Source: Obscuribacter phosphatis_A (lineage in GTDB: Bacteria > Cyanobacteriota > Vampirovibrionia > Obscuribacterales > Obscuribacteraceae). Taken from it: a DNA stretch of 64,000 nucleotides. The position numbers were made by a program, and so were the translations under genes. Under the pieces are notes generated by a model. The model made no database searches. It was given only the letters and a program-made list of their open reading frames with translations, and was not told the DNA's origin. How positions within the stretch are numbered: the first letter of the stretch is position 1; each line of letters begins with the position of its first letter. Below are positions 27,109 through 34,965 of the stretch, piece by piece. The DNA lies in the NCBI GenBank assembly GCA_017303615.1, contig JAFLCK010000013.1, positions 66,536 through 130,535 on the forward strand, written 5' to 3'.

Positions 27109-27681
27109 ATGGCTGGTCTTTTGCCGCCGGAAAGCAACGAGCTGTTTGGGAGGTTGAAGATTTCTGTGGGTCGCCTTAAGACAATCAACTTTAAGCGCTG
27201 GATAGACGAAAATCGTCATTTGCTCAAACCGCCAGTCGGCAATAAGCTCATTTGGGAAGACCGCGAATTTATCGTCATGGTCGTCGGCGGACCCAATAAA
27301 AGAACCGATTATCATGTCAATGGCGGTGAAGAGTTCTTTTATCAGGTGGAAGGCAATATGACCCTGAAAGTCTATGACGAAGGGTGTTTGCAAGATGTAC
27401 CAATAAACGAAGGCGAGATTTTTCTTTTGCCGCCCGGAGTGCCCCATAGCCCGCAGAGACCTGAAGGGACTGTCGGTTTAGTGATCGAGAAGAAAAGAGA
27501 AGAGGGCGAACTGGACGGTTTTGTCTGGTTCTGTCAAGGTTGTGGAGAGAAGCTCTATGACGAGTATTTTCATCTCACCAATATAGTCACTCAGTTTCCT
27601 CCGATATTCGAACGCTTTTATGCCTCAGACGAAAACACCACTTGCAAAAAGTGCGGGCTGAAAATGACCAAGCCTAATTAA
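27109..27681 (+). CDS. nbaC: 3-hydroxyanthranilate 3,4-dioxygenase
   Basis: A 190-residue cupin enzyme that opens 3-hydroxyanthranilate to 2-amino-3-carboxymuconate semialdehyde (ACMS) with O2 and Fe(II). The cupin metal motif is visible in RTDYHVNGGEEFFYQVEG and LPPGVPHSPQRPEGTVGLVI (His and Glu ligands). The bacterial C-terminal rubredoxin-like iron site is present as CQGCGE and CKKCG. First gene of a four-gene kynurenine operon. The ATG at 27109 adds about 25 residues compared with typical starts near LKTINFKRWIDEN. Confidence 0.94.
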   Translation: MAGLLPPESNELFGRLKISVGRLKTINFKRWIDENRHLLKPPVGNKLIWEDREFIVMVVGGPNKRTDYHVNGGEEFFYQVEGNMTLKVYDEGCLQDVPINEGEIFLLPPGVPHSPQRPEGTVGLVIEKKREEGELDGFVWFCQGCGEKLYDEYFHLTNIVTQFPPIFERFYASDENTTCKKCGLKMTKPN

Positions 27682-27698
27682 TTGGTCTAGAGCTAAAG

Positions 27699-28721
27699 AT
27701 GCCAAAGCAGAAGATGCCTAAAATAGATATTCATACCCATCTATTGCCGCAAGATTTGCCTGATTGGAAATCGCAGTTCGGCTATGGCGGCTTTATCAAG
27801 CTTGAGACCTTGCCCTGTTGCAAACGGGCTCGTATGGTCAGAGACGACGGTAAGTTCTTTCGAGAAGTGGAAGAGAATCTCTGGTCGGCTCAGGCCCGTC
27901 TGGCTGATATGACAAGGACCGGAGTAGATAAACAGGTGCTTTCCACTGTGCCTGTCATGTTCAATTATTGGGCTGGAGCGAAAGATACGCTTGCCTTGGC
28001 TAGGTATTTGAATGACCATCTCGCTTCGGTTGTACACGAGCATCCTGAGCGCTTTTATGGTCTTGGTACCGTGCCTTTGCAAGATACCGAACTGGCTTGT
28101 GTAGAACTCGACCGCATCATGAAAGAGCTCAATCTGAGCGGGGTGCAGATTGCCAGCAATGTGGGCGAAGCTAATCTTTCAGATGAGCGGCTCTTTCCTT
28201 TCTTTCAAGAATGTGAGCGTCTTGGTGCTGCTGTTTTTGTCCATCCTTGGTATATGATGGGCGAGGATAACATGCAGAAATACTGGCTGCCCTGGCTGGT
28301 GGGCATGCCGGCTGAAGGCGCTCGCGCTATAGCTAGTATGATTTTCGGCGGCATCTTTGAGCGTTTACCCAAGTTAAGAGTTGCCTTCGCCCATGGTGGC
28401 GGTTCTTTTCCCTTTACTTGGGGGCGTCTAGAGCATGGTTTTCAGGCTCGTCCAGATCTTTGCGCCGTAGATAATCCCTATCCACCCAGTCGTTATTTAG
28501 GCCGCTTTTGGGTCGATTCTCTGGTGCACGATACGAAAGCCCTGCAACATGTCATCGATTTGGTCGGCGCCGAGCGTGTTTGTTTGGGCAGCGACTATCC
28601 CTTCCCTTTGGGTGAAAATGAGCCCGGTAGCTTGATTGAAAGTACAGTCGGCGACGACATCAAAGAGACTGTCCTATATAAAAGTGCCAAGCTCTTTCTT
28701 GGTTTAAGCGACAGAGATTGA
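27699..28721 (+). CDS. 2-amino-3-carboxymuconate-6-semialdehyde decarboxylase (ACMSD)
   Basis: A 340-residue amidohydrolase-fold enzyme that decarboxylates ACMS to 2-aminomuconate semialdehyde, diverting it from quinolinate and NAD synthesis. The zinc motif HTH is in KIDIHTHLLP. Further family blocks are FVHPWYMMG, AFAHGGGSFPF and the conserved LGSDYPFPLGE with the metal-binding Asp. It lies 17 bases after the dioxygenase that makes its substrate. ATG 27699 or ATG 27714 could be the start. Confidence 0.93.
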   Translation: MPKQKMPKIDIHTHLLPQDLPDWKSQFGYGGFIKLETLPCCKRARMVRDDGKFFREVEENLWSAQARLADMTRTGVDKQVLSTVPVMFNYWAGAKDTLALARYLNDHLASVVHEHPERFYGLGTVPLQDTELACVELDRIMKELNLSGVQIASNVGEANLSDERLFPFFQECERLGAAVFVHPWYMMGEDNMQKYWLPWLVGMPAEGARAIASMIFGGIFERLPKLRVAFAHGGGSFPFTWGRLEHGFQARPDLCAVDNPYPPSRYLGRFWVDSLVHDTKALQHVIDLVGAERVCLGSDYPFPLGENEPGSLIESTVGDDIKETVLYKSAKLFLGLSDRD

Positions 28722-28803
28722 AATTGAGAAGAAATTGAAAGTAAGTAGAGAGTGGCAATTAACTGATCTTGAAATTAGAGTTTGCAATGCGAGGAGCGAT
28801 TGA

Positions 28804-30120
28804 ATGAGTGCTAGCTGTCAGACCGTAACCTATAAATCAGATCTCGATTTTGCCCGCTCTATGGATGCGCAAGATGAGCTAGCCGGCTTTCGCGACGAGT
28901 TTATTTTTCCGCGCAAATTGACCGGACAAAACGGTGAAAGTTGCGTTTATCTAGCCGGCAATTCGCTTGGCTTGCAGCCCAAGAAGGCTCGCGACTATAT
29001 CATAGAAGAGTTGGATGATTGGGGCGACTATGGCGTAGAAGGTCATTTCCATGCCCGCCATCCCTGGATGCCCTATCATGAATTCGTCACCGAAGCCTCG
29101 GCGAGACTGGTCGGCGCCTTGCCGTCTGAAGTGGTGGTGATGAATACTCTCACAGTCAATTTGCATCTGATGATGGTTTCTTTTTATAGACCGCAAGGCA
29201 AGAGGGTGAAGATTGCTATTGAGAAAGGCGCTTTTCCTTCAGATCAGTATGCTTGCCAGTCGCAGTTGCGGTTTCATGGTTATGATGCCGCCCAACATCT
29301 TATAGAGTTTTCGCCGCGCCCGGGTGAAGACACCTTACGCACCGAGGATATGCTCGCAGTCATCGATAAGCATAAAGACGAATTGGCGCTCGTGGTTTTG
29401 GGTGATGTCAATTATCTGACCGGACAGGCTTTTGACGTGCCTGCTTTGGCGGCTCGTTGTCGCGAACATGGGGTTTTGTTCGGGCTCAATTTGGCTCATG
29501 GTGCCGGTAATTTGCTTTTGCAGTTGAATAAATGGCAGGTGGATTTTGCCGTCTGGTGTTCTTACAAATATCTCAATGCTGGTCCTGGCGGTTTAGCTGG
29601 TTGCTTTGTTCACCAGAAGCACGGTCAGGCTTTCGACCTGCCGCGCTTTGCCGGTTGGTGGGGGCACAATAAAGCAAATCGCTTCAAGATGCCCGACCAG
29701 TTCGAGCCTATGGTTGGTGCTGAAGGTTGGCAGTTGTCCAATCCTCCTATATTTCAGCTGGCCGCCCTGCGTGCTTCACTAGATATTTTCGACCGCGCCA
29801 CCATGCCGAAGTTGCGGGTCAAGGGTGATCTTTTGACTGGTTATCTCGAGTATCTTTTGAATGAAATTAAGGATAGTGTCGAAAGCAAGCGTCCAGGCTA
29901 TCTTTCGATCATCACCCCGAGTGCGCCTGGCGAACGCGGTTGCCAGCTCAGTCTGCGTTTTCAAGGCGGACGAGGCATCTTGGAGCGGTTCAAAGAAGCC
30001 GGCGTGGTCTGTGATTTTAGAGAGCCCGATGTGATTAGAGCTACCCCGGCACCGCTCTATACCAGTTTTGAAGACGTTTATCGCTTTGCCCAGGTGGTGA
30101 AGCAATTTGCCGAAGTTTAG
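28804..30120 (+). CDS. kynU: Kynureninase
   Basis: A 438-residue PLP enzyme that cleaves kynurenine or 3-hydroxykynurenine to (3-hydroxy)anthranilate and alanine. The family blocks are YLAGNSLGLQPK near the N-terminus, the active-site Lys255 in WCSYKYLNAGPGG, and FAGWWGHN. Length is normal for the family. It lies within the kynurenine operon; 83 bases separate it from the decarboxylase gene and 12 from the monooxygenase gene. The ATG at 28804 is supported by GGAGCG upstream. Confidence 0.95.
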   Translation: MSASCQTVTYKSDLDFARSMDAQDELAGFRDEFIFPRKLTGQNGESCVYLAGNSLGLQPKKARDYIIEELDDWGDYGVEGHFHARHPWMPYHEFVTEASARLVGALPSEVVVMNTLTVNLHLMMVSFYRPQGKRVKIAIEKGAFPSDQYACQSQLRFHGYDAAQHLIEFSPRPGEDTLRTEDMLAVIDKHKDELALVVLGDVNYLTGQAFDVPALAARCREHGVLFGLNLAHGAGNLLLQLNKWQVDFAVWCSYKYLNAGPGGLAGCFVHQKHGQAFDLPRFAGWWGHNKANRFKMPDQFEPMVGAEGWQLSNPPIFQLAALRASLDIFDRATMPKLRVKGDLLTGYLEYLLNEIKDSVESKRPGYLSIITPSAPGERGCQLSLRFQGGRGILERFKEAGVVCDFREPDVIRATPAPLYTSFEDVYRFAQVVKQFAEV

Positions 30121-30132
30121 AGGAGTATAGCT

Positions 30133-31608
30133 ATGTCAGGTGAAGTAAAAGGAAGCATCGAAGCTCTGCCCGAAAAGGCGGAAGTGGCTCTGGTAGGCGC
30201 TGGCCTAGTCGGCTCGCTCTTGGCTATTTTGCTTGCTAAACGTGGGTTTCAGGTCGATGTTTTTGAAAGACGACCTGATATGCGCAAAGAGACTATATCG
30301 GCAGGGCGTTCCATCAACTTGGCTATTTCCACCCGCGGTATTCGCGCCCTGGCAAGGGCCGGCATGGATGCCAGCGTACTCAGTCAGGCAGTGCAGATGC
30401 GTGGACGGATGATTCACCCAAAACTAAGTGATGGTGTGGCTGGGGAGCTGGTTTTCCAGCCCTATGGAAAAGATGACAGCGAATGCATCAATTCCATATC
30501 GCGGGCTACTCTCAATAAACTGCTTATGGACCGAGCCGAATCGACAGGCAAGGTGAATATTTACTTTAAGCAAAAAGCCGAGGGCATTGATTTCACCGAC
30601 AACAGGTTGGTGCTGGAAGATGACCATGGAACGAGAACGTCAGTACTTGCCGATATTGTCATTGGTACAGATGGTTCGGCTTCGCGTCTGCGTGACGAAA
30701 TGATGAAGCGTCAGGGTTATAAAACTACAGTTTCGAGGCTCGATTACGGCTATAAAGAGCTGGTCATTCCTCCCACTGCCGGCGGTGGCTTCGCCATGGA
30801 GCGCAATGCTCTGCACATATGGCCGCGTGGTAACTTCATGCTCATAGCCTTGCCCAACTTTGAAGGCAGCTATACATGTACTCTCTTCCTGCCCTTTGAA
30901 GGTCCGGTCAGCTTTGCTAAATTGACCGATAAGGCGGCGGTGGAAGACTTCTTCCAGAAAGAGTTTCCCGATGCAGTACCCTTGATTGAGAATCTAGTCG
31001 AGACATTTTTTGAAAATCCGACTGGACATATGGACACGGTCAAAAGCGGTCCCTGGAATGTAGATGGATCTGCCATGCTTCTTGGTGACGCTGCTCATGC
31101 CATCGTGCCCTTCTATGGTCAAGGCGCCAACTGTGGTTTTGAAGACCTGACAGTTTTGGACGATTGCATACAAGAGCACCTTGACCGGGGCGGTAGTCTC
31201 GCTATAAATAGCCAAGACAATTCCAACTGGAAGAAGGTTTTTGACGACTTATACGCGCGGCGCAAAGTCAATTGCGATGCCATTGCCGATATGGCGGTCG
31301 AGAACTTCACCGAGATGCGCGACAAAGTAGCCGATCCCCGCTTCATTATGCTCAAGGCGGTTGAGAAGCATCTTGAGAAGAGCCTCAAGGGGCTTTATCG
31401 CTCAAGATATTCGCTGGTCTCGTTCAGCAACGCACCATATAAAGTGGCGCTTGATGTAGGTGTGATTAGTGATGAAATTTTGACACCACTTTGCAAAGAT
31501 ATCGAGAAGCCCGAAGAAATAGATCTAAAGGCGGCGGAGATATTGGTGAAGGAAAAGTTGACGCCTCTGCTCAAGGACCTGCCGGCTTTGAGCGAGACTT
31601 TGGCCTAG
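30133..31608 (+). CDS. kmo: Kynurenine 3-monooxygenase
   Basis: A 491-residue FAD-dependent hydroxylase that makes 3-hydroxykynurenine from kynurenine with NADPH and O2. The FAD fingerprint is VGAGLVGSLLAILLAKRG. The conserved R-S-I-N-L-A block (AGRSINLAISTRGIRAL), the DG motif (IGTDGSASRLR) and the GDAAHAIVPFYGQGANCGFED motif (quoted in part as GDAAHAIVPFYGQG) are all present. A GAGG ribosome site precedes the ATG. It is the last gene of the operon, followed by a terminator. Tryptophan dioxygenase and formamidase, needed to make kynurenine, are not in the window. Confidence 0.95.
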   Translation: MSGEVKGSIEALPEKAEVALVGAGLVGSLLAILLAKRGFQVDVFERRPDMRKETISAGRSINLAISTRGIRALARAGMDASVLSQAVQMRGRMIHPKLSDGVAGELVFQPYGKDDSECINSISRATLNKLLMDRAESTGKVNIYFKQKAEGIDFTDNRLVLEDDHGTRTSVLADIVIGTDGSASRLRDEMMKRQGYKTTVSRLDYGYKELVIPPTAGGGFAMERNALHIWPRGNFMLIALPNFEGSYTCTLFLPFEGPVSFAKLTDKAAVEDFFQKEFPDAVPLIENLVETFFENPTGHMDTVKSGPWNVDGSAMLLGDAAHAIVPFYGQGANCGFEDLTVLDDCIQEHLDRGGSLAINSQDNSNWKKVFDDLYARRKVNCDAIADMAVENFTEMRDKVADPRFIMLKAVEKHLEKSLKGLYRSRYSLVSFSNAPYKVALDVGVISDEILTPLCKDIEKPEEIDLKAAEILVKEKLTPLLKDLPALSETLA

Positions 31609-31617
31609 TCTTTCTAT

Positions 31618-31657
31618 TCTGATCTGTTCTGATCTATTCAGATCTGTTCTGATCTGA
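31618..31657. repeat. 10-bp tandem repeat (TCTGATCTGT)
   Basis: Four 10-bp units in a row directly after kmo, with one or two changes per unit; the AGATC/GATCT content also makes it partly self-complementary. Confidence 0.85.
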
Positions 31658-31662
31658 TAAAT

Positions 31663-31680
31663 AAAGCTCTGCTTTTTTTT
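31663..31680 (+). terminator. Terminator of the kynurenine operon
   Basis: AAAGC, loop TCT and GCTTT followed by a run of T to 31680, 55 bases after the kmo stop. The stem is short, but the T run is strong. Confidence 0.6.
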
Positions 31681-31788
31681 AGCGGCTGCAAATGCCCATG
31701 GCTGGCTGTTGTCGCCCTTTCTTTGCCGGGTGGTGCCCGGCGAGGCGGTAATATAGCAATGCTTCCCCGATGCATTTTGCCTAGATAG

Positions 31789-32427
31789 TTGGCTTTTTTG
31801 GATTTGAAGAGAGCAAGCCTGCCCTTTGCCGTTGGCTTTATTTTATGTATTTGTTTGCTTGTTACAGGCACGTCGATAGAGGCCCAAGCCCGGGGCAGAA
31901 AAGCTGAGAAGCGCAAACCGGTGCAGTTTGCCGGTAAAGTTATCGCTGTCAGTGATGGAGACACAATCAAGGTCTTGCGCGATAAGGTACCGCAGACAGT
32001 GCGGCTGACTTTTGTCGATTGTCCAGAGAAAAAGCAGGCTTTTGGCACAGCGGCACGCGAGTATACCGCGGCGCTCTGTTTCAATCGTACCGTGCAGGTG
32101 CGCGAATTGGGTAGAGACAGATACAATCGCAGTCTAGGCGAGGTGGTTCTGCCAGACAAGCGGGTCCTCAACTTCGAGCTGGTGCGCTCCGGCTATGCTT
32201 GGTGGTATGAACAGTTCGCACCAAAGGCGGTGAACTATCAATTGGCTGAAGCGGAGGCCCGCCAGCATCGGCTTGGGCTTTGGCGCGAGACTAGTCCGAC
32301 ACCGCCTTGGCAGTTTAGAAAACTGGCAGCTTTATCTAGAAAAAATTTGGCATCTAGATTCTTAGCCGGTAAAAGTCTGTCCGGCAAAAAGCTGGTTGCT
32401 GCAACAGAGCAGAAAAACAACCACTAG
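31789..32427 (+). CDS. Secreted thermonuclease-like (SNase) protein
   Basis: A 212-residue protein with a signal peptide (SLPFAVGFILCICLLVTGTS) and a staphylococcal-nuclease domain. Visible landmarks are VIAVSDGDTIKVL with a catalytic acid, RLTFVDCPEKKQAFG, the catalytic Arg region in GRDRYNRSLGEVV, and LVRSGYAWWYEQF with the family's ARG-like helix. It probably degrades extracellular nucleic acid. The start is uncertain: TTG 31789 is used because no ATG is in a good place; TTG 31798 is an alternative. The Lys/Ser-rich C-terminus ends in a hairpin region. Confidence 0.85.
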   Translation: MAFLDLKRASLPFAVGFILCICLLVTGTSIEAQARGRKAEKRKPVQFAGKVIAVSDGDTIKVLRDKVPQTVRLTFVDCPEKKQAFGTAAREYTAALCFNRTVQVRELGRDRYNRSLGEVVLPDKRVLNFELVRSGYAWWYEQFAPKAVNYQLAEAEARQHRLGLWRETSPTPPWQFRKLAALSRKNLASRFLAGKSLSGKKLVAATEQKNNH

Positions 32428-32460
32428 CAGACGCTGCTGGAATGCTCTTGCTAGTGGTTG
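32418..32460 (+). terminator. Long inverted repeat overlapping the nuclease stop codon
   Basis: CAACCACTAGCA (32418-32429) and TGCTAGTGGTTG (32449-32460) are perfect 12-bp arms with a 19-base loop. No adjacent T run, so it may be a processing or stability hairpin rather than a classical terminator. Confidence 0.5.
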
Positions 32461-32557
32461 CATCTAAGTTTTGGTTGTATCGTGATTTTGGTTGTATCTG
32501 GATTTTGGTCTTATCTGAATTATTGCTGCATCTAAATTTTGACTATAGCCTGATATC
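32456..32557. repeat. 17-bp intergenic tandem repeat, six units
   Basis: Six consecutive degenerate 17-bp units of pattern GGTTGYATCTGNATTTT fill the space between the nuclease and BtaA-like genes. The first unit shares bases with the right arm of the hairpin at 32418-32460. Confidence 0.8.
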
Positions 32558-32564
32558 GTTACAC

Positions 32565-33722
32565 CTAGATTTTCTTTGCCGCTATGAAGACCTTGCTGTT
32601 TAAGAAGGCCCGGTCTTGGTATTCTGAGTTTTCCGAGTTTTCCAGCTTTTGCGATTTTTCCGATTTTTGCCAAGTGAGCTGATTAGGCATAATTAGATTA
32701 CTCGAAGTCTCGAGCATGCTGCGCCATAAGAGCACGCCGCCCGGCTTGAGCAGCTTGGTGGCGGCTGCTATGACTTTTATCTGGTCTGTTTTTTCCAGAT
32801 AGTCTAATTCGTTGGAGAGAGTGATCAGGTCATAGCTTGCTTCTTCCTCAAGTTCAAGCGCTTTTTCGAGGTTGTTTTGCAGATGAACTAGGTTTAGCTC
32901 AAAGTCTTGCGGACGCACAGGCATGGTCAACCAGGGTGCGCAGTCTATTTCAGAGCCGAGACTGCGATAGCGCCCGGCGAGCATTTGCTGCAAATATGGA
33001 TTGCCTGTGGCGGCAAAGTTTTGGAAGGCCCAGTAAATGCGCTCGCTGAGATGAGTCGAGAGCGCTTTCTCTTTTGCGAAGTATCTTGCCAGAGGCGTTT
33101 CAGCAAAGAGCAAGAGACAAGTTTCATGATCGAAAACTGTTTCGAGGGCATAGTCCAGATTTTGCTTTAGGGGTGAGTTTTTTCCGATAAGGCGAGCTTG
33201 CCAGGCTGGAACATCTAGATTGAGCAAATTTTGCCAAGACTTTTTGTGAACTTTGAAATGATCACGCAAGGTCGGCAGCAGGGCTTCAAAACGTCCGCAG
33301 AAATCTGGACCATTGAGGGCAACATAATCTAAGGAGCCCAAAATTTCTTCGGGCAGCTCAAGTTCAGCAAGAAGACATTGCAGGCTGCGCTTTCTCATTT
33401 TGGCGTCCATGGGTAGGTGCCCTAGAAGCTTCAGTCTTTTGGACGGAAATGCATCTTGAAGAAGATGGAGCTTGATGCTTGTCAGAGCCAAGTTGCTCTG
33501 GTTTTGATCGACAACAGTGAGTTTGCTTAATGGCACTATAGTTGAGATGTAAGCAGTCGTGCAACCCGCTGACGCGTAGGTCAAAACACTTTGCCGTCCT
33601 TGTCTTTCGGCCAGTATTTTCGCCTCGATTTGTGCGTCTTCACGCATTTGTGCAAAGCGCAGCGGAAGAGTCTTTATGTGATTGCTTTCAAGGCAATGCT
33701 CAGCTAACTGTATGTTTAACAT
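32565..33722 (-). CDS. BtaA-like aminocarboxypropyltransferase (DUF3419)
   Basis: A 385-residue protein resembling BtaA, which transfers the 3-amino-3-carboxypropyl group of SAM to diacylglycerol in the first step of betaine lipid synthesis. The SAM-fold signature is VLTYASAGCTTAYIS followed by LTVVDQNQSNLALTSIK. Further blocks are FCGRFEALLP near the middle and the C-terminal methyltransferase-like YDLITLSNELDYLE and LLKPGGVLLWRSML. The partner BtaB is not adjacent, so the product may be made by a distant gene or differ. A 17-bp palindrome overlaps the start codon. The Ser/Glu-rich stretch near residue 355 (KSEKSQKLENSENSE) is a local repeat. Confidence 0.72.
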   Translation of the reverse strand: MLNIQLAEHCLESNHIKTLPLRFAQMREDAQIEAKILAERQGRQSVLTYASAGCTTAYISTIVPLSKLTVVDQNQSNLALTSIKLHLLQDAFPSKRLKLLGHLPMDAKMRKRSLQCLLAELELPEEILGSLDYVALNGPDFCGRFEALLPTLRDHFKVHKKSWQNLLNLDVPAWQARLIGKNSPLKQNLDYALETVFDHETCLLLFAETPLARYFAKEKALSTHLSERIYWAFQNFAATGNPYLQQMLAGRYRSLGSEIDCAPWLTMPVRPQDFELNLVHLQNNLEKALELEEEASYDLITLSNELDYLEKTDQIKVIAAATKLLKPGGVLLWRSMLETSSNLIMPNQLTWQKSEKSQKLENSENSEYQDRAFLNSKVFIAAKKI

Positions 33723-33725
33723 ACA
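33709..33725. promoter_or_regulatory. Palindrome over the start of the BtaA-like gene
   Basis: TGTATGTT-T-AACATACA is a perfect 8-bp inverted repeat around one base and covers the ATG at 33720-33722. It could be a repressor site or an RNA hairpin hiding the start. Confidence 0.4.
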
Positions 33726-33873
33726 TGCCGCCTCCGATAGATAGATAAATTTGTAGATAAATAAGTTGATGACTTAGAGAAGTTTTTACTGCAGAGATGC
33801 CTGTATACGCGCTCTTATGAGGCGTTGACTTGCTTCATTGTCGAGTGGGGGAAGAGTTGACGGATGACTGACA

Positions 33874-33895
33874 CAAACAGTTTGTAAACTGTTTG
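33874..33895. repeat. Intergenic palindrome
   Basis: CAAACAGTTT-GT-AAACTGTTTG, 10-bp arms with a two-base loop, between the hydrolase stop and the BtaA-like gene. It lacks a T run. A site for a dimeric regulator or a 3'-end hairpin is possible. Confidence 0.5.
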
Positions 33896-33920
33896 GTTCT
33901 TAAATCGGCGAGCGTTTGGG

Positions 33921-34856
33921 CTAGTAAATTAGCTCGTATTTCTTGGCTTGTAGCGCCGAGATGACGCCTATATGGTTCTCCGGCACCTTGATGAGCTTAT
34001 CTTTTCTATTGGTATTTCGATGCCACAGTGTAAAGAAGGTGCGGCTTTGCTGTTCTCTTTTTCCGCGCCAGTCACTGCTGAGATACATCGTAAGCGGCGG
34101 CAATTTAGCCCTTTCTTCTTGCGGCAGGTTTTGCAACTTTGACAAAAGCGAGAGCTTGATTGCCCCGGCATTTTCGCCGAAGGCAGCCTTCAGTTCTTCG
34201 GTCAGTTTCGCTATTTCTAGGGCAGGCGGATCGATTAAGACTATTGCTTTGATCCTCGCCTGTGAAAGTCTTGCCTTGGCTTGGGGAGAAAGGATCCAGG
34301 CCGCCACTATCTGAGCCCCGGCCGAATGCCCAAACAAAACTATTTTGCTGTTTTTATAGCGATCTAGTTTCAGTAGAAAGTCTATAGCCTTGTTGTAGTC
34401 CTCTATTTGGGCCGGGTATTTATGGCGCGGAGCCAATCTATAGTTGATACTGGCATAGTCTTGCCTGGGGCTGAGCAGAGCTTTTGCCAGGTTGGCTCCA
34501 TAAAGTCGGTCGGCTTTATCGCCGCTGCTCCAAGCCCCGCCGTGTGCGCAGACGATCAGGTCTGGACCCGGCATGGCTGCCTCCTGATTCTCATTACTTG
34601 GGTTCACATTACTTAGGTTCGCATTACTTAGGTTTTTAGTGCTAGAGCTGTATAGATCTAGTTCGAGAGGCTTTGGCCCATAAGCCAGGCTGCGGCAAGT
34701 GGGCTCAGTCTCTGCTTGCCTGAGTTTGGCTGCTTTTGCCTGGTAACAGCCAGAGGCAAAGACAAAAGCACAAACAAAAGTACAAACAAAAGTACAAACA
34801 AGAGTGCAAATAAAAGCGCAAACTAAAGGACAAATCACAAACCTATAGAGAACCAA
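33921..34856 (-). CDS. Secreted alpha/beta hydrolase (esterase-like, BD-FAE type)
   Basis: A 311-residue hydrolase. The oxyanion-hole HGG motif is in VCAHGGAWSSGDKAD, YRLAPRHKYPAQ is typical of the hormone-sensitive-lipase/BD-FAE branch, and the nucleophile is in LFGHSAGAQ. The likely substrate is a small ester, not determined. The N-terminus is odd: a hydrophobic signal segment built of four-residue repeats (F-V-C-T/A) ending in FASGC, a possible lipobox. The start is TTG 34856, within a 12-bp repeat array and without a good ribosome site, so it is uncertain. A 15-bp repeat (34606-34635) codes NLSNANLSN. Confidence 0.72.
   Translation of the reverse strand: MVLYRFVICPLVCAFICTLVCTFVCTFVCAFVFASGCYQAKAAKLRQAETEPTCRSLAYGPKPLELDLYSSSTKNLSNANLSNVNPSNENQEAAMPGPDLIVCAHGGAWSSGDKADRLYGANLAKALLSPRQDYASINYRLAPRHKYPAQIEDYNKAIDFLLKLDRYKNSKIVLFGHSAGAQIVAAWILSPQAKARLSQARIKAIVLIDPPALEIAKLTEELKAAFGENAGAIKLSLLSKLQNLPQEERAKLPPLTMYLSSDWRGKREQQSRTFFTLWHRNTNRKDKLIKVPENHIGVISALQAKKYELIY
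34763..34834. repeat. 12-bp in-frame repeat coding the signal peptide core
   Basis: Six 12-bp units of pattern CAAAAGTACAAA on the plus strand, read on the minus strand as F-V-C-T type tetrapeptides within the signal peptide of the hydrolase. Confidence 0.88.
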
Positions 34857-34908
34857 ATTTAGAACACCATACAGAACCCAATTCAGAATCCAATTTAGAA
34901 CCCAATTT
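34849..34908. repeat. 12-bp repeat upstream of and over the hydrolase start
   Basis: Five 12-bp units of pattern AGAACCCAATTT with few changes. It is different from the neighbouring coding repeat, has the same period, and includes the TTG start codon. Confidence 0.85.
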
Positions 34909-34965
34909 TAACCCCATATAGAATGAGAATTTGTGCCCACTTATAAAAGCAGAAATTGTGTCCAC

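Noticed and set aside
32456..32557. CRISPR-like array
   Set aside because: Units are 17 bp, degenerate and contiguous, with no unique spacers and no cas genes in the window.
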